Part shown: positions 1 to 6,970 of the stretch, piece after piece
How the letters are laid out: every line of letters begins with the position of its first letter
Position numbering within the stretch: position 1 is the stretch's first letter
Source of the DNA: CAYOXX01 sp964408025
GTDB lineage: Bacteria > Acidobacteriota > DATKUA01
DNA: 17,973 nucleotides
Reading direction: 5' to 3'
Assembly: GCA_964408025.1 (NCBI GenBank)
Contig: CAYOXX010000069.1
Location: 1 to 17,973, forward strand
Translations under genes and position numbers: made by a program
The notes under the pieces: model-generated
What the model saw: the letters and a program-made list of their open reading frames with translations, nothing else
What the model was told of the DNA's origin: nothing
Database searches by the model: none

Positions 1-2
1 CG

Positions 3-1739
3 GCATATACGCGGGCGGTCACCGCGCAGAAGTGCCTGCGCACCACCGACATCGTCATCGCCCACCAGCGCCCCCCCGCCAACGCCTCCGCCCGCCGCCG
101 CCAGCGCCGCGAGATGAACATCCCCAACTTCCAACAAGCCCTCGAAGACACCCCCGACGACCCCCGCTCACTTTTCTACATCGCCCAATCGTTCCTCGAT
201 GCCGGCCAGCCGGCCGAGGCGATACCCTTCTATGAGCGCTATCTCCAAGTCTCGACCCACTACGAAGAGCAGTACGAAGCCGCCGTCAAGCTCGGAGAGA
301 TTCAGGCACTCGAGGGCGACCGCGACAAGGCCGCTGACGCCTTCCACCTCGCCCTGCGCCTCATGCCGACCCGCGCCGAGGCTCCCTTCAACCTCGGCCT
401 CATCGCCAAAGCCCGCATAGAAGACCTCAACGCCGAGCTCCTCGATCCCGACGGCTCAATATCCGATCCCCTCCGTCGCCAGCACTACCTCAACCGCCTC
501 CACGCCGTCGTCGAGGAGGCATCCCGCTGGTTCCGTATCGCCGCCGACATACCGCCGCCCGTTACCTCCTACTTCCTGCGCGGCCCCGTCTACACCTACC
601 TGCCGCACCTCGAGCTCGCCCGCCTCGACGACGCCCTCTACCGCTACACCGGCCTCGAGCTCCACCTCCAGCGTGCCCGCAGATCCTACGCGCGCGTCCT
701 CGATTTCCGCCCCGGCGATCCAGAGATCCTCGCCGCCCGCAGCGCCCTCGACGAGCACCACATCTCACGCGTCGCCGCCGCCCTGCCGCCGCCACCCGAC
801 GACCGCCCACGCCTCCTCGTCGCCGACTCCACCGGCCAGTTCACGCCGCCCCTCGTTCGCGGCTGGCTGGACAAATATCACCTGCGTACCACCCCCAAGG
901 TCTCCCTCCAGGACCTCCTCTGGGCCGACCTGGTCTTCGTCGAGTGGTGCGACGAAAATCTGATTTACGTCTCCCGTCGACGTTGTGACGCGCCAGTTAT
1001 CGCCAGGCTCTGGCGCTACGAGGCATACTCCGATTTCCCCAACCGCGTCTGCTGGGATAACGTCGATCGCCTCGTCGTCCCCGCCGACTTCCTGCGCACA
1101 TGGCTCTGCGACCGCTTCGATATCCCCACCCCCATCAGCGTCATCCACCCCGGCCTCGATCTCGACCGCTACGCTTATCGGCCGCGCAAGCGCGGCCCGA
1201 ACGTCGCCGTCGTCTCCTATCTCAATCCCCGCAAGAACCTCGACGAAATCGCCGACGTCATCGTCCGCGAGCCGCTCGTCTTCCACATCGCCGGCCGCTG
1301 GCAGGACCCCTGCCTCGAACGCCACTTCTGGTGGAAGATTCGCCGCCTCGGCGCCGCTGATCGCGTTCACTTCCACGGCTGGCAAGACGACATCGACTCC
1401 TGGCTCGACCGCGTCGACGCCAACTTCCTACTCTCCGCTTCCTGGTCCGAGTCGTTCGGCTTCGCCATCGCCGAAGCAATGGCCAAAGGCATCCGGCCCG
1501 TAGTCAAACGCTTCGAGGGCGCCGAAGACCTCTGGCACCCCGATCTCCTCTACGACCACCCCGACGAACTCCACCGCCATTTCCATATCGCCGACTACGA
1601 CTCGCCCTCCTACCGCGACTTCATTGCCGACCGCTACTCCCTCCACCGCGAGCTCGCCGAGTACGAATCCCTCTTCCAGGATCTCATCAAGCGATCCACC
1701 GTGTCACACTTCACGCCGCCCGCTGATACAATCGGTTAG
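3..1739 (+). CDS. Glycosyltransferase, GT2-TPR remnant fused to GT4 domain (5' partial)
   Basis: The frame is open from the first bases, so the start lies outside the window; 578 residues are visible. The first ~45 residues (IVIAHQRPP, then an Arg-rich stretch and EMNIPNF) match the end of a GT2 domain as found in TPR-linked glycosyltransferases. Next come TPR-type helices at about 47-140 (PDDPRSLFYIAQSFLDAG, AEAIPFYERYL). From about residue 269 a GT-B fold GT4 domain follows, with VVSYLNPRKNLDE near 403, VHFHGWQDD, and the E-x7-E motif of retaining GT4 enzymes (ESFGFAIAE, first Glu at 483). The ATG at 114 is probably internal: it has no Shine-Dalgarno and sits inside the conserved GT2-TPR junction. 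Leu codons are mostly CTC, as in the capsid gene, so I place it in the phage element. Likely role: transfer of sugars onto host surface glycan or a virion protein; donor and acceptor are unknown. Confidence 0.85.
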   Translation, partial: AYTRAVTAQKCLRTTDIVIAHQRPPANASARRRQRREMNIPNFQQALEDTPDDPRSLFYIAQSFLDAGQPAEAIPFYERYLQVSTHYEEQYEAAVKLGEIQALEGDRDKAADAFHLALRLMPTRAEAPFNLGLIAKARIEDLNAELLDPDGSISDPLRRQHYLNRLHAVVEEASRWFRIAADIPPPVTSYFLRGPVYTYLPHLELARLDDALYRYTGLELHLQRARRSYARVLDFRPGDPEILAARSALDEHHISRVAAALPPPPDDRPRLLVADSTGQFTPPLVRGWLDKYHLRTTPKVSLQDLLWADLVFVEWCDENLIYVSRRRCDAPVIARLWRYEAYSDFPNRVCWDNVDRLVVPADFLRTWLCDRFDIPTPISVIHPGLDLDRYAYRPRKRGPNVAVVSYLNPRKNLDEIADVIVREPLVFHIAGRWQDPCLERHFWWKIRRLGAADRVHFHGWQDDIDSWLDRVDANFLLSASWSESFGFAIAEAMAKGIRPVVKRFEGAEDLWHPDLLYDHPDELHRHFHIADYDSPSYRDFIADRYSLHRELAEYESLFQDLIKRSTVSHFTPPADTIG

Positions 1740-1812
1740 AAAAAAGGTCAGCAGTTCAACTCCTTACTCAAAGACGCTTTGCCGATTCCCCAAAGCCCCA
1801 ACTTCTCAAATG

Positions 1813-1910
1813 TCCGGTAGGACAGACATTCCTGTCTGTTCCCCCATTCCTTTAGAAAGGACCCGCCTGGGCGGACGGCGGATTCCTGTTCGTCACGGGG
1901 CGCAGCCCCG
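1813..1910. repeat. Composite palindromic intergenic repeat, copy 1
   Basis: Fills the middle of the 226-base gap before the capsid gene. The core 1813-1839 contains the palindrome ACAGAC-ATTCCT-GTCTGT and is identical over 27 bases to 16130-16156; 5167-5190 is nearly identical. A degraded second copy (GATTCCTGTTCGTC, 1881-1894) runs into a perfect hairpin CGGGGC-GCA-GCCCCG (1896-1910). The order 'palindrome then CGGGGC hairpin' is the same as at 5167-5208, so the two parts move or evolve as one unit. No coding function is seen. Confidence 0.85.
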
Positions 1911-1954
1911 GCCCTGCCGAACCAACCAACCCACAACATCCTCTCCGCTTCATC

Positions 1955-1960
1955 AGGAGG
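1955..1960 (+). promoter_or_regulatory. Strong Shine-Dalgarno of capsid gene
   Basis: AGGAGG lies five bases before the GTG at 1966. It decides the start, since the frame is open far upstream through the repeat. It is one of the few strong ribosome sites in this cassette, which fits high expression of a major capsid protein. Confidence 0.85.
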
Positions 1961-1965
1961 AAGCA

Positions 1966-2940
1966 GTGAACTTCACCGACACAACCACCCTCACCAAAAC
2001 CGTCCGGGAGATGTACAACCAGACGGCCCTATTCGCCTTCCAGCCGCAGAAGCAGTTTCTCAGCGTGGCCCAGGAAAGAGAGACTGACGTCGCCGGCGCC
2101 AGCAGCGTAGTCTTCACCATCTACTCCTCGCTCTCCTCCGCCACCGGCGAGCTGGGCGAGACCTCCGACGCCGCCGGCGTCACTCCCGCCGTATCCCAGA
2201 AAGAGGTCCCACTCAAGGAATACGGCAACTTCATCGTCAGCTCCGAGAAGCTCCGCAAGACCAGCTTCGGCGCGCCCGAGCGCGAGCACGCCACGCTGAT
2301 GGGCTTCAATGCCGGCGAGAGCCTCGACCTGCTGGCGCGCGAGGCACTCGACGCCCAGACCGGAGCCACCTGGATCGGCTACGCCGGCGCAGCTTCCTCC
2401 GTCGCCGAGATCACCATCGGCGACGAGCTCTCGGCCGCCGACTTCCGCCGCGCCCGCGCCAAACTGGCCGAGAAGAACGCTCCGCCTCTCGATGGCGGCT
2501 ACTACATCGCCGTCGTCCACCCGCACGTCCTCAAGGACCTGCTCGACGAGACCGGCGGCGGCGCCTTGCGCACACCGGCCGAATACTCCGGCCGCGTCGC
2601 CTCCATACCGGGCGAAGTGGGCATCTTCGAGGGCTTCCGCATCGTCGAGTCCTCAGACTCCAATATCCAGTCTAAGGCCGGCGACGGCACCACTACCTCC
2701 GCAGTCTCCGCCGACGTCTACACCACCTACTTCATCGGCTCCCAGGCGCTCGGCTTCGCCCGCCACGCTGAGGTCCCCGTGCCCGACGTCCGCGTCAAGG
2801 AGCCCAACCCCGACTCCGGAGACGTCCTCGGACGCCTCTCATCCATCGGCTGGTACGCGCTCTGTGGTATCGCCGCGCTGCGCGACGACTCCTGCTTCAA
2901 GATCTTCTCCTCTTCCACGCTCGCCGCCAACGGCTCCTGA
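1966..2940 (+). CDS. Major capsid protein, N4-gp56 family
   Basis: 324 residues starting at GTG with a strong Shine-Dalgarno; the upstream open frame runs through repeat DNA and is not coding. The protein follows the N4-gp56 major capsid family (HK97 fold) from end to end. It opens with NFTDTTTLTKTV and AFQPQKQFLSVA. Then come VVFTIYSSLS, the E-loop to P-domain stretch PLKEYGNFIVSSEKLR (about 83-98) and GFNAGESLDLLAREAL. The later family signatures are GGYYIAVVHPHVLKDLL (185-187 is HPH) and GEVGIFEGFRIVES (216 on). It forms the icosahedral shell. No maturation protease or scaffold gene is visible beside it. Leu codons are about 16 CTC to 7 CTG, unlike the Memo gene at the right end. The family assignment is from recalled motifs. 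Confidence 0.93.
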   Translation: MNFTDTTTLTKTVREMYNQTALFAFQPQKQFLSVAQERETDVAGASSVVFTIYSSLSSATGELGETSDAAGVTPAVSQKEVPLKEYGNFIVSSEKLRKTSFGAPEREHATLMGFNAGESLDLLAREALDAQTGATWIGYAGAASSVAEITIGDELSAADFRRARAKLAEKNAPPLDGGYYIAVVHPHVLKDLLDETGGGALRTPAEYSGRVASIPGEVGIFEGFRIVESSDSNIQSKAGDGTTTSAVSADVYTTYFIGSQALGFARHAEVPVPDVRVKEPNPDSGDVLGRLSSIGWYALCGIAALRDDSCFKIFSSSTLAANGS

Positions 2941-3063
2941 TCCCTATACAACCGCCCTTCCCCTTCAGCATCCGGGCGGCCGCGTCCCCCTCCGCGGCAT
3001 CCAGTCTCACCCCGGGTGTCCCGCCGACGCCTGCTCCGCACCACCTGATCACACGCCAACTCA

Positions 3064-3097
3064 ACGGGGTGGGGGATAGCCCGCTCTCTCACCCCGT
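3064..3097 (+). other. Stem-loop after capsid gene
   Basis: A perfect 8-bp inverted repeat, ACGGGGTG (3064-3071) and CACCCCGT (3090-3097), lies in the 192-base gap between the capsid gene and the next gene. No T-run follows, so it is not a standard intrinsic terminator. It could act as an mRNA-stabilising or attenuating hairpin behind a highly expressed gene. The rest of the gap shows nothing recognisable. Confidence 0.35.
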
Positions 3098-3132
3098 CCC
3101 GCCCAACTTTCCACGCGAGGACCTCCCCAATC

Positions 3133-3669
3133 ATGGCCGATCCTGATTCGACACTCATCGTCGACCACATCATCGGGCTTGCCAGGCGCCTAGACATCCG
3201 AACCGTCCTGCACCTCGACGCCGTCGCCGGCTTCCTCGGCGCGGCGCTTCGGCACGTCCTCGACTACCGCCACGGCCGCCTCGCTCCCGACGACTGGCGG
3301 GCCCGCATCACCGGCATCGTCCCCTCGGGAACCATGCTGCCCTTCGGATACTGCTACGACGCCGTCCTGGCCGAGCAGCTCGACGATTGGCTCGATGCCA
3401 ACGAAGAGACCTTCGACCTGATACTCGCCCCGCGCCTCGCGCTCCAGTCGACTCGTGAGGAGGCATCTCGGATCCTCCAAAAACTCTATCGGCGTGCCGG
3501 GGCACTGCTGCTGACCGTTGTGCCCAACAACCTGAAGTCGACGGGCGTTGACGCGGCGGACAACCGCCTCACGCTCCAGCTACTCTCAGCCGCATTCCCG
3601 CGCGTCCGCTTCGTAGACCTCGGCAACCTGGCGTTGGCGGTGATCAAAAACGAATTTTTGCCGCTCTAA
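3133..3669 (+). CDS. Degenerate methyltransferase-like protein
   Basis: 178 residues; ATG with a weak GAGG 12 bases upstream. The layout follows class I SAM-dependent methyltransferases of the small phage type. There is a strand-turn-helix at 25-43 (VLHLDAVAGFLGAAL) where motif I would be, a strand ITGIV at 59-63, YDAVLAEQLDDWL at 75-87, FDLILAPRLALQ at 94-105, a helix with TREEASRILQKL, and the strand-plus-loop ALLLTVVPNN at 124-133. The residues that normally bind SAM are missing: motif I reads HLDAVAG instead of D-x-G-x-G-x-G, the acidic residue ending strand 2 is Val63, and the usual D-x-x-E-H stretch is PRLALQ. I infer a non-catalytic relative kept for a structural or binding role near the capsid. 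A plain hypothetical protein is the alternative. Confidence 0.7.
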   Translation: MADPDSTLIVDHIIGLARRLDIRTVLHLDAVAGFLGAALRHVLDYRHGRLAPDDWRARITGIVPSGTMLPFGYCYDAVLAEQLDDWLDANEETFDLILAPRLALQSTREEASRILQKLYRRAGALLLTVVPNNLKSTGVDAADNRLTLQLLSAAFPRVRFVDLGNLALAVIKNEFLPL

Positions 3670-3679
3670 CCGCAACGCG

Positions 3680-3747
3680 TCCAAGCAACAGTAGGGTCGG
3701 TTTGAACTTGTCCGCCGGAGCCTTGGCGGAGGCTGATGCCGCCCGCT
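3680..3747. repeat. Dispersed intergenic repeat, tail part runs into next frame
   Basis: TCCAAGCAACAGTAGGG followed by TTGTCCGCCGGAGCC-TTGGCGGAGGC and ATGCCGCCCGC. The same three blocks recur at 4967-5040, 6764-6941 and 16541-16694. The inverted pair TCCGCC and GGCGGA can form a hairpin. The ATG at 3736 belongs to the conserved repeat tail, which matters for choosing the next gene's start. Confidence 0.8.
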
Positions 3748-3789
3748 TTCTTTGACCACATCCCGAACGCCCAAACTTCCGGTCTGCAA

Positions 3790-4473
3790 ATGGATTTCGT
3801 CTTACCGCTCAGCGTCGGCGGCACCGTCTTCACATACCACCACACGGCCGCCGGCGCCGTCGCCACCGCCTCCCAGCTCTCCGACGTCTCCGCCGTCGTC
3901 TACCGCCCCGGCGGCTCCGAGCTTATTGCTTCCCAGCCGATAGATCCCGACGCCGACGGCCGCATCCCGGTCCAGATCGAAGCCGGCTCCACCGACCGCC
4001 TGGGCGACTACTACCGCGCGCGTTTCAGCTACACCGCCGAGTCGGCCGACCACGTCAAGGACGTCTTCTTCCACATCGCCCGCGCCCCCTTCGACCTCCC
4101 CGTCCACTACGACGACCTCGTCCGCCTCGAGCCCGACCTCGCCTCCATGTCCTATTCCGGCGACGCCAACTTCGAGCAGTTCCGCATCGCCGCCCGCGAC
4201 GAGCTCTTCTACCGCCTCAAGGCCACCGGCCGGCGACCCTGGAGGCTGCTCAATGTCGAAGACCTCCGCCCCTGCGCCCTCTACCTCTGGCTCGCCTACG
4301 TCTTCCGCGCGCTCAGTAAATCCAGCTCCGACTACTTCCCCCGCGCCGACCACTACCGCGAGCTCTTCGAGCACATCTTCGCCCGCTCCGAGTTCCTCGA
4401 GGACACCGACGGCGACGCAGTAGCCGATGAGCCCTCCTCACCCATGCGCGAAACGGACCTCAAGCGATCCTGA
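3790..4473 (+). CDS. Probable head-tail connector / neck protein
   Basis: 227 residues from ATG 3790. An in-frame ATG at 3736 has GGAGG just upstream, but both lie in a dispersed repeat present elsewhere in non-coding DNA, so I favour 3790, which opens a compact beta domain (FVLPLSVGGTVFTY). The N-terminal ~100 residues look like an Ig-type or baseplate-type beta domain. The C-terminal part is helical (FEQFRIAARDELFYRLKATG, LYLWLAYVFRAL, YRELFEHIFARSEFL), as in head-tail connector proteins. The end carries DTDGDAVADE, resembling calcium-binding D-x-D-x-D loops. Its place between capsid and tail genes supports a neck role. The function is inferred from order and fold impression, not from a firm family match. 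The next gene follows after 5 bases. Confidence 0.7.
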   Translation: MDFVLPLSVGGTVFTYHHTAAGAVATASQLSDVSAVVYRPGGSELIASQPIDPDADGRIPVQIEAGSTDRLGDYYRARFSYTAESADHVKDVFFHIARAPFDLPVHYDDLVRLEPDLASMSYSGDANFEQFRIAARDELFYRLKATGRRPWRLLNVEDLRPCALYLWLAYVFRALSKSSSDYFPRADHYRELFEHIFARSEFLEDTDGDAVADEPSSPMRETDLKRS

Positions 4474-4478
4474 CGGCC

Positions 4479-4922
4479 ATGACCCTACGCAACGTCATCT
4501 CCTCGGTCGAGCAGGCCCTCCAGACCGCCGGCTACGTCCGCGCCCCAGAGAACTTCACACTCGATCGCGTCCCAGCCAGCTCCGCGCACCGCAGCTACAC
4601 GCTCGGCCGCCTCGAGATCCGCCCGCGCTATCTCGGCTCCGGCGTCGCCGACTACCTCGGAGCCCGCCTGCCGCTGCTTTTACTCTTCCGCGTCCACGGC
4701 CCCCACAACGCCTCCGGCTCCTTCGCCGAAGCCTATCTCGACGTCCTCGACGCCTACCAGGAACTCGAAACCGCACTAGTTTCGGATCAGCTCCAAGTGT
4801 CGGGCGAAAACAACGCAGTAGAATTCGCCGTCCTCCAGCCGCTGTTCTCGACCGATTCCCAAGAATACCTGCTGCTCTCCATCACCCTCACCCTCGACGT
4901 CATGCGCCACATGAACACCTGA
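4479..4922 (+). CDS. Probable tail terminator / tail completion protein
   Basis: 147 residues, starting 5 bases after the connector gene stop; no clear Shine-Dalgarno, so translation is probably coupled. A small alpha/beta protein: N-terminal helix (NVISSVEQALQTAGY), strands around SYTLGRLEIRPRYL, then PLLLLFRVHG, a helix (AEAYLDVLDAYQELETAL) and C-terminal strands (VEFAVLQPLFSTD, YLLLSITLTLDV). Size, predicted fold and position two genes before the tail tube fit siphovirus tail terminator proteins, which cap the tube and join it to the head. No family signature is recognised, so the name rests on context. Confidence 0.65.
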   Translation: MTLRNVISSVEQALQTAGYVRAPENFTLDRVPASSAHRSYTLGRLEIRPRYLGSGVADYLGARLPLLLLFRVHGPHNASGSFAEAYLDVLDAYQELETALVSDQLQVSGENNAVEFAVLQPLFSTDSQEYLLLSITLTLDVMRHMNT

Positions 4923-5012
4923 CTCTACCCGGCCCTAAAGAAGGTCTCCCGCATTGGCGATGTGTCCAAGTAACAGTAGCGGTAGCCTGAACTTGTCCGC
5001 CGCCGCCAAGGC

Positions 5013-5136
5013 TATGGCGGATAAGTCCGCCGAAGGTAGAACGTATGGCGGATAAGTCTGCCGAAATTTGAACGTATGGTGGACAAGTCCGCCGAAGGTT
5101 GAACGTATGGTGGACAAGTCCGCCGAAGTATTAACG
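5013..5136. repeat. Tandem array, 4 x 31 bp
   Basis: Four directly adjacent 31-base units at 5013-5043, 5044-5074, 5075-5105 and 5106-5136. Each begins TATGG(C/T)GGA(T/C)AAGTC and goes on to GCCGAA and then AACG. Each unit contains a 6-bp inverted pair GGCGGA-TAAG-TCCGCC (with G-T wobbles in units 3 and 4), so each can form its own hairpin. There are no spacers, so this is not a CRISPR array. The unit is built from the same TCCGCCGAAG element that is dispersed elsewhere in the window, which suggests local amplification of that element. Confidence 0.92.
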
Positions 5137-5166
5137 AAGGCGGATTCCTCTCCGCCACCAAATCTT

Positions 5167-5208
5167 GGTGGGACAGACATTCCTGTCTGTCACCGGGGCG
5201 AAGCCCCG
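5167..5208. repeat. Composite palindromic intergenic repeat, copy 2
   Basis: GGTGGGACAGAC-ATTCCT-GTCTGT (5167-5190) followed after 3 bases by CGGGGC-GAA-GCCCCG (5194-5208). The two hairpins occur in the same order as at 1816-1910. Copies of the first hairpin also lie at 16133-16156 and, degraded, at 16264-16278. Confidence 0.85.
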
Positions 5209-5290
5209 CGGATATCTATTCCAACTCCCCGCAGTGTCTCAAAGCACTCGGCAACGGACCTGACAGCTAGTTAAACATAAAGGCATCGAA

Positions 5291-5599
5291 ATGCTGATTA
5301 AATATCTCGGCACCGGCGACTCCCCACGCTCCTTCATCGAGACCCTGTAGCGCTACGTCTCCGTCGGGGAGATCGTGCAAGTCAAGAACTCGATCGCTGC
5401 CGGTCTCCTGGCCGGTAGGCGCTGGCGCAAAGTCAGCGAGGTCCCGGCCAAATCGACCTCATCCCCGTCGCGCCAGCCTCCCGCGCGCAAGAAGTCCCGG
5501 CGAGCCTCCGCCGCAAGCTCCGAAACCGCGATTGCTCCCGTCCCATCCGGCAGCTCAGACCCCGAACAGCCATCCAACAACACTAAGGTAACCCCATGA
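5291..5599 (+). pseudogene. Small tail-region protein gene interrupted by in-frame TAG
   Basis: ATG 5291 has AAAGG eight bases upstream. It reads MLIKYLGTGDSPRSFIETL, then TAG at 5348-5350, then continues in the same frame (RYVSVGEIVQVKNSIAAGLL, then AGRRWRKVSEV) to TGA 5597-5599. Read through, it would be 102 residues and its stop overlaps the tail tube start as ATGA. The layout (short strand, then V-G-E-I-V-x-V and an A-x-x-L-L helix, then a basic Ser/Pro-rich tail) is typical of small proteins in phage head-tail regions. The 3' part could be made alone from GTG 5375, which has GGGGAG six bases upstream (74 residues). TAG is a normal stop in this cassette (tape measure, 9725-9727), so recoding is unlikely. 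A nonsense mutation, readthrough or reinitiation are the options. Confidence 0.7.
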
Positions 5600-6681
5600 C
5601 CATCTCAGGCTCCATCGTCGGCCGCGAAGTGCAGGCATTCTTTACCCAGGGCGCTACCTGGGGAACCGAGCTCACCGCACCCGCCTCCGGCGCCGGCCTC
5701 TACCTCTCTGACGACGGCGTCTCGTTCGCGCAATCGCTCGACTCCCTCGAAGAGAACGCCTCCACCTTCCAGCGCGACTCCGACCTCGGCACCATCTCCG
5801 CAGCCCTCAGCCTCCGTCAGAATCTCCGCTACGACGACCTGCGCGGCGTCGCCCACTGCCTCGGCGACGGCTCCTACGCCACGCTGACCGAGGTCAACGT
5901 CGGCAAAGGCGACTACCAGCACGTCATCTATCCCGCTCCCGACAACCACGGCGACTTCTTATGCATCGCCCTCAAAAAGGGCACCGCCATCCACGTCGCG
6001 CCCTCCGTCAAGTTCACCGGCTTCACGCTCGAGGCCCAGCCGTCACCGCAGCGGGTCACCGTCTCCTTCGACACCCGCGCCTCAACCATCCGCAACGACT
6101 CCACCGTCATCACAGCCTCCCAGTTCGACGGACTCGAGGCACCGGGCGGCCTTGGCGGCCGAGCCTACTTCCGCCAGGTCCGCGTCTTCGTCAACGACCA
6201 GAGCTCGGCTACGCTCGCCACGGCCGACGAAATCTTCGTCTCCGGGCTCACCTTCTCCTTCAGCCGCGCGCTCACCGAAGACTACACCAACTCATCCGGC
6301 CTCCAGATCGCCGAGCCGGTCGAGGACGGCTATCCGGAGATCACCTGCGCCCTGCAGCAGCCCTCCTTCGGCAGCGAACAGGACGCCTACCTCTCCGACT
6401 GGCAGTCCAAGACTCCTAAGAAGCTCAAGATCGAGTTCACCGGCGCCGCAGCCACCGAGGCCACCGGCACAGTCGCCGATGACACCTTCCGCATCGAGTG
6501 CCCGCACGTTCTCGTCGAGACCGTCGATCCTGCCCCCTACGGAGGACCCGGTCGCATCCCCGCCGGCGTCACCTTCCGCATCCTTGCCGCCGACACCACC
6601 GCCGACGCTCCCGGCATGAACTTCGTCCAGCCCTTCAAGCTCACCGCCGTGAACTCGCAGAGCGCCAAGGCGGTCAGCTGA
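5596..6681 (+). CDS. Major tail tube protein
   Basis: 361 residues; ATG overlaps the previous stop by four bases (ATGA), so it is probably translationally coupled. The protein starts GSIVGREVQAFFTQGATWGTE, the usual opening of siphovirus tail tube proteins, and is rich in beta strands throughout: DSDLGTISAALSLRQNLRYDDL near 60-80, a middle domain with FTGFTLEAQPSPQRVTVSF, and a C-terminal strand-rich part ending FKLTAVNSQSAK. Length is within the range for two-domain tube proteins. It would polymerise into the hollow tube around the tape measure. Its place just before the chaperone and tape measure genes supports the call. Assigned from pattern and order; no catalytic residues are expected. 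Confidence 0.82.
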   Translation: MTISGSIVGREVQAFFTQGATWGTELTAPASGAGLYLSDDGVSFAQSLDSLEENASTFQRDSDLGTISAALSLRQNLRYDDLRGVAHCLGDGSYATLTEVNVGKGDYQHVIYPAPDNHGDFLCIALKKGTAIHVAPSVKFTGFTLEAQPSPQRVTVSFDTRASTIRNDSTVITASQFDGLEAPGGLGGRAYFRQVRVFVNDQSSATLATADEIFVSGLTFSFSRALTEDYTNSSGLQIAEPVEDGYPEITCALQQPSFGSEQDAYLSDWQSKTPKKLKIEFTGAAATEATGTVADDTFRIECPHVLVETVDPAPYGGPGRIPAGVTFRILAADTTADAPGMNFVQPFKLTAVNSQSAKAVS

Positions 6682-6970
6682 CGCCATAGCCCAATTCCCG
6701 TCCTCACCACGGGCGCCCCCCCCCGCGCGCGTAGTACGCAGGGCGGCCGTTGAGCCCCTCGCGATATTTCCAAGAAACAGTAGTGACGGCCGTTATGGCC
6801 CTTTCGGTGTATCTAAGAAACAGTAGGGGCGGCCTTTATGCCGCCCGCTATTTTCCCAAGGAAACATATAAGCCTCCTTCACTTGTCCGCCGGAGCCCGC
6901 TTGTCCTACGAAGCTTCAGCGTAGTCGGAGGCAAAGGCGGAAGCCGCTCCTATTCTCTATCTCAAGACAA
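6682..6970. repeat. Intergenic repeat cluster between tail tube and chaperone genes
   Basis: No gene is supported. Two adjacent copies of the AAGAAACAGTAG block appear, at 6771-6782 (followed by GACGGCCGTTATGGCC) and at 6814-6825 (followed by GGGCGGCCTTTATGCCGCCC). A nested palindrome fills 6881-6941: outer TCCGCC (6886-6891) and GGCGGA (6936-6941), inner CTACG (6906-6910) and CGTAG (6920-6924). The last ~42 bases of that element recur with two mismatches at 16646-16687. Confidence 0.82.

Larger units (their letters stand above)
4923..5290. repeat. Gene-free repeat cluster (368 bases)
   Basis: No gene is supported here. The stretch holds, in order, the TCCAAG-AACAGTAG block (about 4967-4985), TTGTCCGCC material, a four-unit tandem array (5013-5136), a hairpin CCACCAA-ATC-TTGGTGG (5154-5170) and a composite palindrome (5167-5208). 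The last ~80 bases are unique sequence leading to the Shine-Dalgarno (AAAGG, 5278-5282) of the small interrupted gene. Confidence 0.8.

Noticed and set aside
114..1739. Glycosyltransferase starting at ATG 114.
   Set aside because: No ribosome site, the frame is open to the window edge, and the upstream residues match the GT2 end that normally precedes this TPR region.
5013..5136. Regular direct repeats resembling a CRISPR array.
   Set aside because: The 31-base units touch each other with no spacers, and no cas genes are seen.
5068..5274. Small open frame across the tandem array.
   Set aside because: It consists of translated repeat units and palindromes and has no ribosome site.
5348..5350. 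TAG read as an amino acid (alternative genetic code of some phages).
   Set aside because: TAG is the stop of the tape measure gene (9725-9727), of the glycosyltransferase (1737-1739) and of the short chaperone product, and no other gene here has an internal TAG.
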